This document shows positions 1 to 9,760 of a stretch of DNA of 64,000 nt, piece by piece. Location: NCBI GenBank assembly GCA_030149295.1, contig JASBRV010000082.1:1-64000 (forward strand), read 5' to 3'. The position numbers and the translations under genes are program-made. This stretch comes from Bacteriovoracales bacterium (GTDB taxonomy: Bacteria > Bdellovibrionota > Bacteriovoracia > Bacteriovoracales > Bacteriovoracaceae). Positions within the stretch are counted from its first letter, which is position 1. The number at the start of each line of letters is the position of its first letter. Below the pieces are notes generated by a model, which saw only the letters and a program-made list of their open reading frames with translations, searched no databases and had not been told where the DNA came from.

Positions 1-103
1 CCTTAAAGTTAGACTTTAACATGCCTATACTGTAGCTATTGCTCTTTTTAAATAATTGAGCCTTTAATTGGCCAACAATTTTACGGACTTCAACAATATT
101 CAT
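1..103 (-). CDS. DUF58-family protein, N-terminal fragment (cut by window edge)
   Basis: Only the first 34 codons are inside the window. The reading begins MNIVEVRKIV and runs through SNSYSIGMLKSNFK, which resembles the start of DUF58 proteins, where a Y-S-x-G...F-x-G segment precedes the conserved region. The ATG overlaps the stop codon of the upstream MoxR gene as ATGA, a typical translationally coupled pair. MoxR ATPases and DUF58 proteins are commonly encoded together, which supports the call. The von Willebrand-like part would lie to the left of the window. The assignment rests on a short N-terminus plus context. Confidence 0.6.
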   Translation of the reverse strand, partial: MNIVEVRKIVGQLKAQLFKKSNSYSIGMLKSNFK

Positions 104-1050
104 ACAACACTTTTTGCTATCTCTAGTGACACATCTCTTGAATTCAAATTATCTAGTGTTGCCTCATAAGACAAAATCATCCTATGACCTAATACTTGGG
201 GAACGATTCTTAAAACATGCTCCGGAGAGACATAATCGGATCCATCTAAAAAGGCTTGGAACTTTGATATCTTATATAACCATTGACATGCTCGAGGGCT
301 AGCGCCAGCGATAATGACTCCATTATATTTACTATTAAAAAATTCAGAACCAGGCCTAGTTGCATGAACTATTCTGACAATCAAATCTTTAATCTTTTCA
401 TCCATATATTTAGATTCTGTAATCTCTTGAATTTGCAGAAGGTCATCTGTACTAAGTGTCGCTTCTACCTCATCTAGAAAGTTTTTCTTTAATCCCAAAA
501 TAGACTTTTCAGCTTCAAACTTTGGGTAATCCACGTGAATTTTCATCATAAACCTGTCCATCTGAGCTTCTGGTAGAGGATAAGTACCTTCTTGGTCTAT
601 TGGGTTCTGTGTTGCCAAAACGACAAACGGTGAAGACAGCTTATGAGTATTATCACCAATCGTAACTTGCTTTTCTGCCATGGCCTCAAGTAGGGCAGCT
701 TGTACTTTTGCAGGTGATCTATTAATTTCATCTGCTAAAAGAATTTGAGTGAAGATTGGTCCAAATTTGGTAGAAAAGCTTTCGGTTCTTTGACTATATA
801 TCATTGTTCCGATCAGATCAGAGGGGAGTAGGTCTGGAGTAAATTGGATTCTTTTAAAACTTAAGTCACACAATTTACTCATGGTTGATACTGACATCGT
901 CTTACCTAACCCAGGCATTCCCTCAATGAGTAAATGACCCTCGCAAACTAATGCACAAAGAATGGAATCTAGTAAGTTATCTTGACCAAAAATAAAAGTC
1001 TTTGCTTGATCTAGTGAACTTTTTGCTTTCGATAAAACGTCTTGTGACAT
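100..1050 (-). CDS. MoxR-family AAA+ ATPase
   Basis: A 316-residue AAA+ protein of the usual MoxR length. Walker A is GMPGLGKT (residues 44-51), Walker B is LLADEIN (104-110), the sensor-1 Asn lies in ATQNP (about 149), and EAQMDRF (161-167) carries the conserved Arg. MoxR ATPases act as chaperone-like remodelers for partner proteins with DUF58/VWA domains, and such a gene follows with a 4-base ATGA overlap. A large lipoprotein and a secreted protein end 82 bases upstream on the same strand, so the whole set may act at the envelope. That link is only positional. Confidence 0.9.
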   Translation of the reverse strand: MSQDVLSKAKSSLDQAKTFIFGQDNLLDSILCALVCEGHLLIEGMPGLGKTMSVSTMSKLCDLSFKRIQFTPDLLPSDLIGTMIYSQRTESFSTKFGPIFTQILLADEINRSPAKVQAALLEAMAEKQVTIGDNTHKLSSPFVVLATQNPIDQEGTYPLPEAQMDRFMMKIHVDYPKFEAEKSILGLKKNFLDEVEATLSTDDLLQIQEITESKYMDEKIKDLIVRIVHATRPGSEFFNSKYNGVIIAGASPRACQWLYKISKFQAFLDGSDYVSPEHVLRIVPQVLGHRMILSYEATLDNLNSRDVSLEIAKSVV

Positions 1051-1132
1051 GACAACCCCTGTGATTTTAAATAGCTATAGCTAATTATAACGCTGATTTA
1101 TAGGCTATCAATGGTGGAACTTTTGGAAATAC

Positions 1133-4100
1133 TTATTCCAAAATTAGACTTGGAAATACTTTAGTAAAAAGGTCATCAACTTTCTTAGAGTTCTCTCCTT
1201 TAAAATAGTCGAGCGCTTTAAATAAATTCTCACCCTTGTCTTTTATAAGAAAGTTTATAAAATTTTGAACTTCTCTCTCTTTAGAGTTTGAGATACAAAT
1301 TGAACTCCTACAATACTCCTTAGCACTTGAGAGGGCGATAATTTCCCTTAAAGCGGTCCAATCAACCTTATTACTTGATAATAAAACAGAGAAAACATCA
1401 CTCGTTTTCTCTATATCACCCTCGGTATAAATAAGTTCTAAGACATCGTCGACAAGCGTGAGAGAGTCTAAAAACTTTTGAGCTCTCTCTTCTTCCTGCA
1501 ATTGATAATTCAATGCTTCGACTAGTTGAGACTCATGGGCCGTGGCATAAAAAATGAACTCATTTAACAATTTAGTATAAATATTACCTTTATCCTCAGC
1601 AGTTAGCTTAACCATTAAGACATCTAAGAGATAATTTACCTTAAGAAGAAAGTTTTCATCATTAAAGTTCAGGACTTTTGAAATTATCTTATGATTGTTT
1701 AAAAGTGGATTTACAAGTCCTATAACATCAAAAATTGAATTATATTTATATCTTCTATCCAAATTTTCTTTACCTACAAAAGAAGATAAATAAATTCCTT
1801 TATATATTATTTGTTCTGCTAGGCGTACTCTGTTGTATGGTGCTTCGGAGAAATAAAGAAGTACATTATCCAAGAACCCACTTGAATCGACTAATTTTAA
1901 AACATCTTCAGTTTTCTTTAGATGTTTACTCGTTTGATAATTTCTAAAAAGGTTATTATCGAGGTGCTTAAGAAGTTCTTTTTCTAGAAACCTTTTAAAC
2001 TCAGAATCGGTTCTACCAACCCTATCCCGTATAACCCTTGCGCCATTAGTAAAACCATTTACCATGGTGACCAAACCGAGGATTTGTCCATTGTGAGATT
2101 CTAAGTCTTTTTTTCTTTGCAACCATGGAATATCTAGATTTATCCCCAAGAATCGTCTTCTAACAATACTACTTACCTGGCTTTTGTCCGGTGAAGAACT
2201 TACCAGTGATGTTAACAATGATTGCATATAATCGCCATAACGCCACTTCTGCAGAGTATTTACGTCAAGTAGCGCTTTAAAGGTCGCTTTACTATTTTTT
2301 CCTAACTTATGTTGAGCGCGATTCATAAATTTTCCACAAAACTTCAATGGAATACAAGTTTTGAGAAGGGTAAATTTTTTATCGACCGTATCATTATAAT
2401 CTTCAGCTTTAGCGACAGCATTTAGGTAATGAGCCCCAAGATAGTTTTTATCAAAACGAACATCTCGAATAACGGTCTCAATCCTCTCCATAGTAGTAAG
2501 TTTTACATTGAATTCATCAGGGGTATCCTTTCCTTGATCTCTTGTAACTTCCCAATTATCGTTTTCAAAATAGTCCTTTAAAGCCAATGGGACAGGATTG
2601 TATTCAACCGTTTCACGGTTTATCTCCACGCTTTTATTGGTCAAGTCATAAAGAGTTTTAAATGTTTCCGTGACAGTGACTCTTTTGTATCGAGGGCTTT
2701 TTGACTCAAAGGGAATTGGTAAACCAAAGTCAACACTCACCATCTTAATTAGTTGGTCTAGGGCCGTTGGGTTATTGTCGTTTTTCTTCAAAAGAAACCT
2801 TAAGGATCTTTGGTAAATCACCTTAAGTTCCGAGGGGTCTGGACAAGGTATACTTCCAATATTTTTATGATAATCAGAACATTCGTAGCGAGAGTCTTTA
2901 CGATAAGTTTTTTTTGTTAATTCAAACTGATTCCTCTTATAAGCTAAATAATCATTCATAGTAGAAGGAATCATTTCAACAAAGGCCTTCATATATGGAA
3001 AGTTTTCCCGGGAAGAATAAAATTTAATAAAGTCGTCTAAGAGATTCCCCTTATTCCCCTTATTAACTGACTCAATTAAGCTCAAGAGCCCTATGAGATT
3101 TTCTCTAATGTTATCTTTACCTGACCAGGAGGAAAAACCTTGAAGTACTTTAAAAAGGGTAAAACTATTATCTACCTCTTTAAGCGCAGCCGTTAGCAAA
3201 CGAATAGACTCCCCACCAAAAAGACCATCGGGTCCAGGTGAATAATTCGTATTTTGAGAACCAAAATCTTTTGTAAAACTATTAATAGAGAGAAAGATAT
3301 CTAACAGTGGGTCTTCAGCCCGAACTTCTTCACAAACCTCTGGTATTTTCCTTAGCAAAGAAAAAAAAGTAATGTCACTTTTTGACAAACTTTTGAAACA
3401 TGCAACGTCTTTATTGTTGGCGATAAGGCCTCGAAACAATTCATCTTCAAGCAAAGTCCCCTGATTCTCTCCGGGAGATTTTGCTATATAAAAATCACTT
3501 AATGAGACCAAACTCTCTGATGGCAACTGTCCAGTACCCAACAACCTAACAATCTCTAAAAGGTGATCTCTTGAGAAAAAGATTCGAAATTCCGCAAGCA
3601 AATCATCACTGGAAAACTTACCAAAGACTTCTTCAAAAGATGAAATCGTCCTGTCGATTCTCATCTGCGAAAAATAAGACTCGCTTACTTTTGATATGGA
3701 TTCGGCTGAATTTTCTAAAAAAGCATTATAAAAATCAAACATTAATGGTACATTTGTTTTCTTTTGAAAGTGAGCATCTAGAGCATTAAAAACAAAATAG
3801 CGCCCATTTTCTCCCAGAGCATTCCATATGGCTGAAAAAGCCCTTAGATCTTTTTCATCTTTTTTATGAATAAAATTTAAAAGGTTAAATATTTCAGTAT
3901 AGCCATTATCGGGGAAGCTCTTGATAAAATCGTAAAGTGAACCCGATAATCCACCACTATCCGAGGTTGTCTCTCTCAGAAGATCAATTCCACTAGCAAA
4001 TGAGTCCTTCGCGAAAAAGTCTAAAAGGAATAAATGATCTTTTCGACCTTTTGGATGGGAGTCATTTAATTTTTTGACAAAATAATAAGCATAATCATTA

Positions 4101-5242
4101 CTTAAAAAGGAGCTTGTTTCTTCCAAAGATTTAAGAAAGTTTATTTCATGCCTAAAAAACCCTCTCGTTCCGATACTAGGTACCTTGGCACTATATGACT
4201 GAAGATTACTGCACGCCTGTGCTGCACCCTTTAAAAGCAAAATGGATTGGATCGTATGAGAGACAAAGTCTTCATGACTCGAGCGAAAAAGAATTTCTAA
4301 AAAGGAATCCATATGCTTATTGATTAGTACTGAAAAATCATTCCCCTTTTTATCCTCCTGGCAAGGTAAGCTAAGCTTGAGCATTTTTTTAAGCAGCCTT
4401 ATATCTTTCCACATTGATGGCTGTGTATCGATAGGAAAACGGATAAGCTTTATCGCTTCATTTTTCACGATATTATTTCTAAAGAAGCGAGGGAACCACC
4501 CTAATTCACCTTCGTCTTGGATTAAGTTTTTGTAAAATTGAATTTCTTCATAGGCACTCTCTCTTCCAAGATCTATTGCCAACTGATTAAAAAACTCATT
4601 TCTTTTTAAAACGAAGTCCTCTTTTGTTAAATTTTTTTTAAAATTTTGTAACAAAGAAAAACCATCACCTCGAAAGGCAAAAGAAGTGGCTGCAAAGAAA
4701 CGCCCCAGACTAGAGACAACATCCTTCTCTACTAAGAAAAACTGAAAAAAACGGTTAAGCTCTTCAACACCTACACGATTGGTGCAATCGCTTTCTGGTC
4801 CACTACACTTTATCAGATTATAAGTATGTTGAAAAAAATTTGAATCGCTTAGAGCGACAATTACCTGAGACAGGTCCTCAAGGCCACCTTTCCGATCCAG
4901 TTCTGAAACCAGACTCACAACTCTATCTCTAACAATTTCATCATTTATAAAATTGTCATTAATTGGTACTAGAAGATGATTCCACTCTTCCTTTTTTACT
5001 TTTTTTAAGGAATTAAACATTTTAGGAAACTTTTTATCCCAAGTAGTACAAATAAATAGGTTTATAGTGTTTTCATATTCAAACACATCCTCTGCAAGAG
5101 TTGTTTTTTGACAAGCATCTCCTCTTCTCACCTCGCTTATAGAGTCTATGTAATCTGAATTTATCGAATCGGGACTTTGCTTTTGACAACCAAAGGAAAA
5201 ACAAGAAAGAATAAGAATCCAATTAAAAGTTTTTCTCATCAA
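1133..5242 (-). CDS. very large predicted lipoprotein, function unknown
   Basis: A 1369-residue protein whose first 19 residues look like a lipoprotein signal: K/R near the start, a hydrophobic stretch, then SFGC with Cys19 as the likely lipidated residue. The rest is mostly charged and leucine-rich with helical character, without a catalytic motif I recognise. It could be a helical-repeat scaffold. The start overlaps the stop of the upstream secreted-protein gene as ATGA, so the two are probably co-translated. It lies upstream of moxR/DUF58 on the same strand with an 82-base gap. I do not recognise a family. Confidence 0.7.
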   Translation of the reverse strand: MMRKTFNWILILSCFSFGCQKQSPDSINSDYIDSISEVRRGDACQKTTLAEDVFEYENTINLFICTTWDKKFPKMFNSLKKVKKEEWNHLLVPINDNFINDEIVRDRVVSLVSELDRKGGLEDLSQVIVALSDSNFFQHTYNLIKCSGPESDCTNRVGVEELNRFFQFFLVEKDVVSSLGRFFAATSFAFRGDGFSLLQNFKKNLTKEDFVLKRNEFFNQLAIDLGRESAYEEIQFYKNLIQDEGELGWFPRFFRNNIVKNEAIKLIRFPIDTQPSMWKDIRLLKKMLKLSLPCQEDKKGNDFSVLINKHMDSFLEILFRSSHEDFVSHTIQSILLLKGAAQACSNLQSYSAKVPSIGTRGFFRHEINFLKSLEETSSFLSNDYAYYFVKKLNDSHPKGRKDHLFLLDFFAKDSFASGIDLLRETTSDSGGLSGSLYDFIKSFPDNGYTEIFNLLNFIHKKDEKDLRAFSAIWNALGENGRYFVFNALDAHFQKKTNVPLMFDFYNAFLENSAESISKVSESYFSQMRIDRTISSFEEVFGKFSSDDLLAEFRIFFSRDHLLEIVRLLGTGQLPSESLVSLSDFYIAKSPGENQGTLLEDELFRGLIANNKDVACFKSLSKSDITFFSLLRKIPEVCEEVRAEDPLLDIFLSINSFTKDFGSQNTNYSPGPDGLFGGESIRLLTAALKEVDNSFTLFKVLQGFSSWSGKDNIRENLIGLLSLIESVNKGNKGNLLDDFIKFYSSRENFPYMKAFVEMIPSTMNDYLAYKRNQFELTKKTYRKDSRYECSDYHKNIGSIPCPDPSELKVIYQRSLRFLLKKNDNNPTALDQLIKMVSVDFGLPIPFESKSPRYKRVTVTETFKTLYDLTNKSVEINRETVEYNPVPLALKDYFENDNWEVTRDQGKDTPDEFNVKLTTMERIETVIRDVRFDKNYLGAHYLNAVAKAEDYNDTVDKKFTLLKTCIPLKFCGKFMNRAQHKLGKNSKATFKALLDVNTLQKWRYGDYMQSLLTSLVSSSPDKSQVSSIVRRRFLGINLDIPWLQRKKDLESHNGQILGLVTMVNGFTNGARVIRDRVGRTDSEFKRFLEKELLKHLDNNLFRNYQTSKHLKKTEDVLKLVDSSGFLDNVLLYFSEAPYNRVRLAEQIIYKGIYLSSFVGKENLDRRYKYNSIFDVIGLVNPLLNNHKIISKVLNFNDENFLLKVNYLLDVLMVKLTAEDKGNIYTKLLNEFIFYATAHESQLVEALNYQLQEEERAQKFLDSLTLVDDVLELIYTEGDIEKTSDVFSVLLSSNKVDWTALREIIALSSAKEYCRSSICISNSKEREVQNFINFLIKDKGENLFKALDYFKGENSKKVDDLFTKVFPSLILE

Positions 5243-6036
5243 TTCCTAAAGTACCTTAATGCAGCACCATCATTTATCTTATATTTACTGAAAGTAAGAA
5301 TAGATTCTCCCTTTCTTTCGTTTTTCTTTTCGTTATCTTCTGGTGAAACTACGTATTGAGTAGTTTCAACTTTTATTTCGGTTGGAAATCCGTAACCTTC
5401 GATATTTTCAAAATCCATTTCTGTCACAATTTCTGTCACCTGAGGCCCTTGAATCATTTTTGCCTCAACGCCCTCTAATACCCACTTATTTTTAGACCAC
5501 GACTTTTTTTTGTATTCAAATGTTGATTCTTTAAAACCTAGTGGGCTAAAGGATTTATAGCTTTTTAGTTTTTCATCTCTATCAAAGTACAGTTCAACTT
5601 TATTTATAGGTAAAGTATTAGTAGGGTCTGTACCGATTACTCTTACACCGCTGCCCAATTTCTTTTCTATTAACTCATAACCCCTAAACCTCTTTCCGAG
5701 TGCCTGGGGTATAAGGTAATCAAGTCTATTAACAACAAGGTTTTTTAAATTCTGCCTTAATTCATTAAAACCAGGTGGTATTCCCTCAATTTTAAAATCT
5801 ACTTTTCCTGGATAGGCCCAATAAAGCTTGTAATAAACTTCCCCCTTAAGCTTTATGGCAGCAAAATCTTTTTGTATTTTTTCTGTGATTCCCTTAAGTC
5901 GAACTTCACATGTAAAATCTTTTAGTCCCACCTTTACCGGATCATAGGTTTTTAAATCAAATAATTGAAGCTGCTCCGAAGAGAGCACGCTAAATGATAG
6001 GGTAAAAAGAGTGAAAAAGACGGCTAAATAGCCCAT
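5239..6036 (-). CDS. predicted secreted/periplasmic protein, function unknown
   Basis: A 265-residue protein with a Sec-type signal peptide: hydrophobic residues 3-17 ending near VLSSE. The mature part alternates short beta-rich segments and charged turns, with phrases such as YWAYPGKVDF and FPTEIKVETTQY. This is reminiscent of periplasmic LolA/LolB-like half-barrels, but no family motif is decisive. It overlaps the start of the giant lipoprotein gene by 4 bases, so the two products may form an envelope pair in which this protein carries or contacts a lipid or lipoprotein. That role is speculation from context. Confidence 0.6.
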   Translation of the reverse strand: MGYLAVFFTLFTLSFSVLSSEQLQLFDLKTYDPVKVGLKDFTCEVRLKGITEKIQKDFAAIKLKGEVYYKLYWAYPGKVDFKIEGIPPGFNELRQNLKNLVVNRLDYLIPQALGKRFRGYELIEKKLGSGVRVIGTDPTNTLPINKVELYFDRDEKLKSYKSFSPLGFKESTFEYKKKSWSKNKWVLEGVEAKMIQGPQVTEIVTEMDFENIEGYGFPTEIKVETTQYVVSPEDNEKKNERKGESILTFSKYKINDGAALRYFRN

Positions 6037-6069
6037 AAGTACTCCATTTTTAGTATTATTTTCTCAGCC

Positions 6070-7422
6070 TTACCCATTATCTTCAATGGATGTTATCTTT
6101 TGCCGCCATTCGGAATCATAGAGAACAAGCAATTGTTTTTCTTTCTTATAATTGACCATACCAGGGATCCCCTTAACTCCTTTTAAGTTCTTTACCTGAG
6201 TAAATAAAATAGGAATATCTGCAATAGACAGACCACTGTAGTCAACTAAGGCCGATGCCAAGACTGAAAGTTCATCAATGGATGGGTCTCGAGAGCCTTT
6301 AATAAATAAGTGGCCACTTTTATATCCATCTAGATGAATCCATAGATCCTCTTTTTTTGCAATTTCCTTCCTTATAGCATCACTTTCTGTGGCTCTTCGG
6401 CCCACATAACAATGAAAGTCATTATAAACAAAAGAGACAAACTTAGTTTTATTAAACGAAACTTTAGGTTGGCTTTTGTTGCCCCAAACTGGTGAAATTG
6501 TTTTTTGATTAGCAATTAAATTTTTAAATTTTGGTTTGGAATTACTTGGCGCTACAGATAAACTTTCCTCTAGTAGCTTTATTCTCCTCTCTAAGTTTTT
6601 TTGAGAATTTTTCCACGCTTTAACTTTGTCATATAAATATTCTCTCTTCTTGTAGTGCCCCTCTAATCCCTTAAAGCTTATTGAGTATCTTCCTTCACCA
6701 ATAGAGTTAACGTTTTCTAGGTCTTTATCTGTCTGTGCTTCAAGATATTTTAAAATTTGAAATTTATTTAAATCCTCTTTCATTTTAGAATTTTTTTTTA
6801 AAAGACCTTTTGGATGCTTTCCTGGTGGAGAATTAATTTTTTCGCTTAATTTACTCTTGTTTAGATAGTCCTCTATATTGAGAGATCCTTTCCTATTAAC
6901 CCCCTCCTCTAATTCTCTCAACCCAAGTTCACCGAAAATGACCTCTGCTTTTAAATTACTCGCTACATCATGGGTATGCTTACTCTTGCCTAACCAGCTT
7001 TGAAAGAGCCTTATCCCCGATTCCTCAATTACCATATCAGCAAAATAAAGATCTCTTCCCTTCCAAAAAAACCAAATAAACTGTTTATTTCTTCCGATGG
7101 TCCCTGCTATTTCTAACAGCCTATCCTTTTGCGGTAGAGATACTTTTTTTATTCGCATCCCTCTCCAATTTTTTCTTGCGTATTGGAGGAACTTATCTTG
7201 AATGCGAATTTCTGAGGGGATTTTTAAATGAGAAAAATCCATTCCTTGATCACGACCACCTCTTCCGAGGTAGACGTACTTAGTTTCTCCTCTAAACCTT
7301 GTTTGTAATACTAAATAATGAGGACTGCTGTAGACCTGCTGGACTAGCCCATCTCCCCTTTCTTCGATAAGATCGTTAAGACTTGAAACCTTTTCTTCTA
7401 AATTAAGTAGCGACTGCGTCAT
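6070..7422 (-). CDS. NFACT-family protein (RqcH/FbpA-like, DUF814 domain)
   Basis: A 450-residue protein using the ATG at 7422. The N-terminal third resembles an NFACT-N segment (LGRGGRDQG, FIWFFWKGRDLYFADM). A charged helical middle (about 270-310) is likely coiled coil. The C-terminal NFACT-R/DUF814 domain has the characteristic D-L-W-I-H-L-D-G...GHLFIKG block. In other bacteria RqcH binds obstructed 50S subunits and drives tail addition in ribosome rescue. It is shorter than typical RqcH (about 570). A start 8 codons upstream is possible, but the ATG at 7422 has a GAAG-type ribosome site. It is divergent from mutS2. Confidence 0.75.
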   Translation of the reverse strand: MTQSLLNLEEKVSSLNDLIEERGDGLVQQVYSSPHYLVLQTRFRGETKYVYLGRGGRDQGMDFSHLKIPSEIRIQDKFLQYARKNWRGMRIKKVSLPQKDRLLEIAGTIGRNKQFIWFFWKGRDLYFADMVIEESGIRLFQSWLGKSKHTHDVASNLKAEVIFGELGLRELEEGVNRKGSLNIEDYLNKSKLSEKINSPPGKHPKGLLKKNSKMKEDLNKFQILKYLEAQTDKDLENVNSIGEGRYSISFKGLEGHYKKREYLYDKVKAWKNSQKNLERRIKLLEESLSVAPSNSKPKFKNLIANQKTISPVWGNKSQPKVSFNKTKFVSFVYNDFHCYVGRRATESDAIRKEIAKKEDLWIHLDGYKSGHLFIKGSRDPSIDELSVLASALVDYSGLSIADIPILFTQVKNLKGVKGIPGMVNYKKEKQLLVLYDSEWRQKITSIEDNG

Positions 7423-9760
7423 GGAAACTTCTTTGTTATATAACAACTACGATTATCAAACTGATAACTTAGATATTATCGCAATTGGAAAGATCTTTAA
7501 AAAACATTTTCGTTTTATTGAAAACCGAGAACTGCTAGAAAAATTACCCAAGCCAAAAGATATTTCTGAAATTTATGAATTATTTAATCAACAAGAGTGG
7601 CTCACGAAAAACCAGGAATATATTGACATCATCAAGAAAGCCCTCTCTTATACAAACCCTGACTTTCGTTTCAACAAAACGCTTACCAAAACATCTAAAG
7701 CTCAAATTCTTAACTATGACGATTATATTAATATTAAAAATAGTGTAGAGTCTTTTTGCTTTTTATTAAAAAAAGGAAAAGTCCCTTTTCTTGAAGGAAA
7801 TGATTTTCAAAAAATTCAAAGTAGCTTTAAATACTTTAATCGTCATTGTGAACTTCTTTTTGATTTTAAAAGTAATGCATTAATTACATATAAACATCCC
7901 GACCTAAAAGAAATCGATAAAAAAATAACAGAACTTCACAAAGAGATTCGTTCTCAACTTGGTCAAATTTCTTCGAGATGGGCCAGCAATGAACTTTTAC
8001 AGCAAAACAATTATGATATTTATGACGAAAAGTTTGTTCTTCCTGTCAGGAGTGATCGATTTTCTAGTTCTCTTGGTCGCATTATTCATAGATCAAAAGG
8101 GGGAGGCACCCTCTATGTTGAACCCTTTCAACTTAAAGAGCTATCCAACCAAATTGAAGAAACCAAAGCTAAATTAGAGAGAGAAATATATAAAATTCTA
8201 AAGACAATGAGTGACGAATTATATTCTCAGCAAAAAAACCTTAAGCTTATTTTCAATTCATTAGTAAGCATCGATCATCTCTTTGGCCGATATCAATGTG
8301 CACTTACCTATAAACTGTCACGGCCTGAGTTTAATAATAATAAGACATTTAAAATATTTGGTTTATTTCACCCTCTTATTGAAAACCCCATAACCAATGA
8401 TCTCAACATCAGGCAAAAGGGGATGCTTATTAGCGGTCCCAACACAGGTGGAAAGACAGTTCTTTTAAAAAGCTTATGCTTATGTCTTATTCTTCCTCAT
8501 CATGGAATCTATATTCCAGCAAGTAATGCTGATATTCATTTTAGTCAAGAAATCTATTTTATGAGTCATGACAATCAAAGTTTAAAAGATGGACTCAGTA
8601 GTTTTTCCTCTGAAGCTATGATGTATATACAATCTATGGGTGAAGTTTCATCAGAAGCAGTAATCTTCATTGATGAAATCTTTAACACGACCTCTAGCTA
8701 TGAGGCTTCTTTATTAGGATGTGCCTTGATTCGTTTTATTAATAACATTGGTGCTACAACTTTTATAAGTAGTCATCATGAAACCTTAAAAGAAAAAGTT
8801 TTTCATGACAGCTTACTGGAAAGTGGCCACATGGGCTTCAAAAAGGGGAGTAGTGAACCGACTTACGTACTTCACCAAGGAAGTCCTGGTAGGAGTTTTG
8901 CGCGTGAAGTATTTATTCGAATTGAAAAACAGTTGCGTGATGACTCTCTTATCTCTCAATGGTTACAAGATGAAAAAGGATATCAAATAGACTTAGACAA
9001 GGTCATTGAAACTGCTGACGACATAAAAGAGAGAGCTAAAAACCAACTTGAGAAAAACCTTGCTCTTGAAAAGGAGTTATTAACTCAAAGGAAAAACATT
9101 GAAAACTTACTTCAAATAGAAAGAGATAAAATGATTCAGGATTTTGAAAGTCGTTGGAAAAAAATCAAACAAGAGACATTGGATCTCACTGAGAAGATAA
9201 AAAGGGGAGAGGTAAAAAATATCGTTAAGGTTACTGACTCCCTTAATCAAATGGTTAAAAAGTCCTCACATCCCGATGAAAAGAGCAAAGATATCACTCC
9301 TTTTGATAGTGTACCAACTGAAGGGGATACCGTAACTATTCTAAAACTAGGCATTCAAGGAAAAGTACTTCAGACCAAGGGTAAAAAAGCCTACGTAGAG
9401 TCAGGAAAAATCAAATCGTGGGTTCCCTTTTGGGACCTTGGAAAGGGCCATCATAGAAAGCAACCGGATCAAAAAAGCGAAAGAGTCAAAATAAATGTCT
9501 TAAAAGACATCAGTAATCGAAATATGAAACTAGACGCCAGAGGAATGAGAAGAGAAGTCTTTATTAAGGAAGCAGAGGACCACATTTTGGATGTCATAAA
9601 TGGTGATATCCCCTTCGTCGACATCATTCATGGTCATGGAGATGGAGTTTTAAAAAAGGCATTGCAGAGTATTTTGAAAAGACACAGGGACGACGTACAA
9701 GCGGATCACCTAGAGGGAAATATGGGCACAACACGTATTGAGCTAAAGACTAATTTATAA
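7421..9760 (+). CDS. mutS2: endonuclease MutS2
   Basis: A 779-residue MutS2. The MutS core and clamp region (about 20-330) leads to Walker A GPNTGGKT (339-346), the Q/S-loop phrase DGLSSFSSEA, Walker B VIFIDEIF (414-421) and SSHHE. A coiled-coil stretch (about 520-600) precedes a C-terminal Smr nuclease domain with LDARGM and HGHGDGVL. It lacks the mismatch-recognition domain I of MutS. MutS2 is linked to suppression of recombination and, in some bacteria, to splitting collided ribosomes. The latter fits its divergent partner, an NFACT ribosome-rescue protein. The start is uncertain because no good ribosome site precedes the ATG; a TTG four codons later is an alternative. Confidence 0.93.
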   Translation: METSLLYNNYDYQTDNLDIIAIGKIFKKHFRFIENRELLEKLPKPKDISEIYELFNQQEWLTKNQEYIDIIKKALSYTNPDFRFNKTLTKTSKAQILNYDDYINIKNSVESFCFLLKKGKVPFLEGNDFQKIQSSFKYFNRHCELLFDFKSNALITYKHPDLKEIDKKITELHKEIRSQLGQISSRWASNELLQQNNYDIYDEKFVLPVRSDRFSSSLGRIIHRSKGGGTLYVEPFQLKELSNQIEETKAKLEREIYKILKTMSDELYSQQKNLKLIFNSLVSIDHLFGRYQCALTYKLSRPEFNNNKTFKIFGLFHPLIENPITNDLNIRQKGMLISGPNTGGKTVLLKSLCLCLILPHHGIYIPASNADIHFSQEIYFMSHDNQSLKDGLSSFSSEAMMYIQSMGEVSSEAVIFIDEIFNTTSSYEASLLGCALIRFINNIGATTFISSHHETLKEKVFHDSLLESGHMGFKKGSSEPTYVLHQGSPGRSFAREVFIRIEKQLRDDSLISQWLQDEKGYQIDLDKVIETADDIKERAKNQLEKNLALEKELLTQRKNIENLLQIERDKMIQDFESRWKKIKQETLDLTEKIKRGEVKNIVKVTDSLNQMVKKSSHPDEKSKDITPFDSVPTEGDTVTILKLGIQGKVLQTKGKKAYVESGKIKSWVPFWDLGKGHHRKQPDQKSERVKINVLKDISNRNMKLDARGMRREVFIKEAEDHILDVINGDIPFVDIIHGHGDGVLKKALQSILKRHRDDVQADHLEGNMGTTRIELKTNL

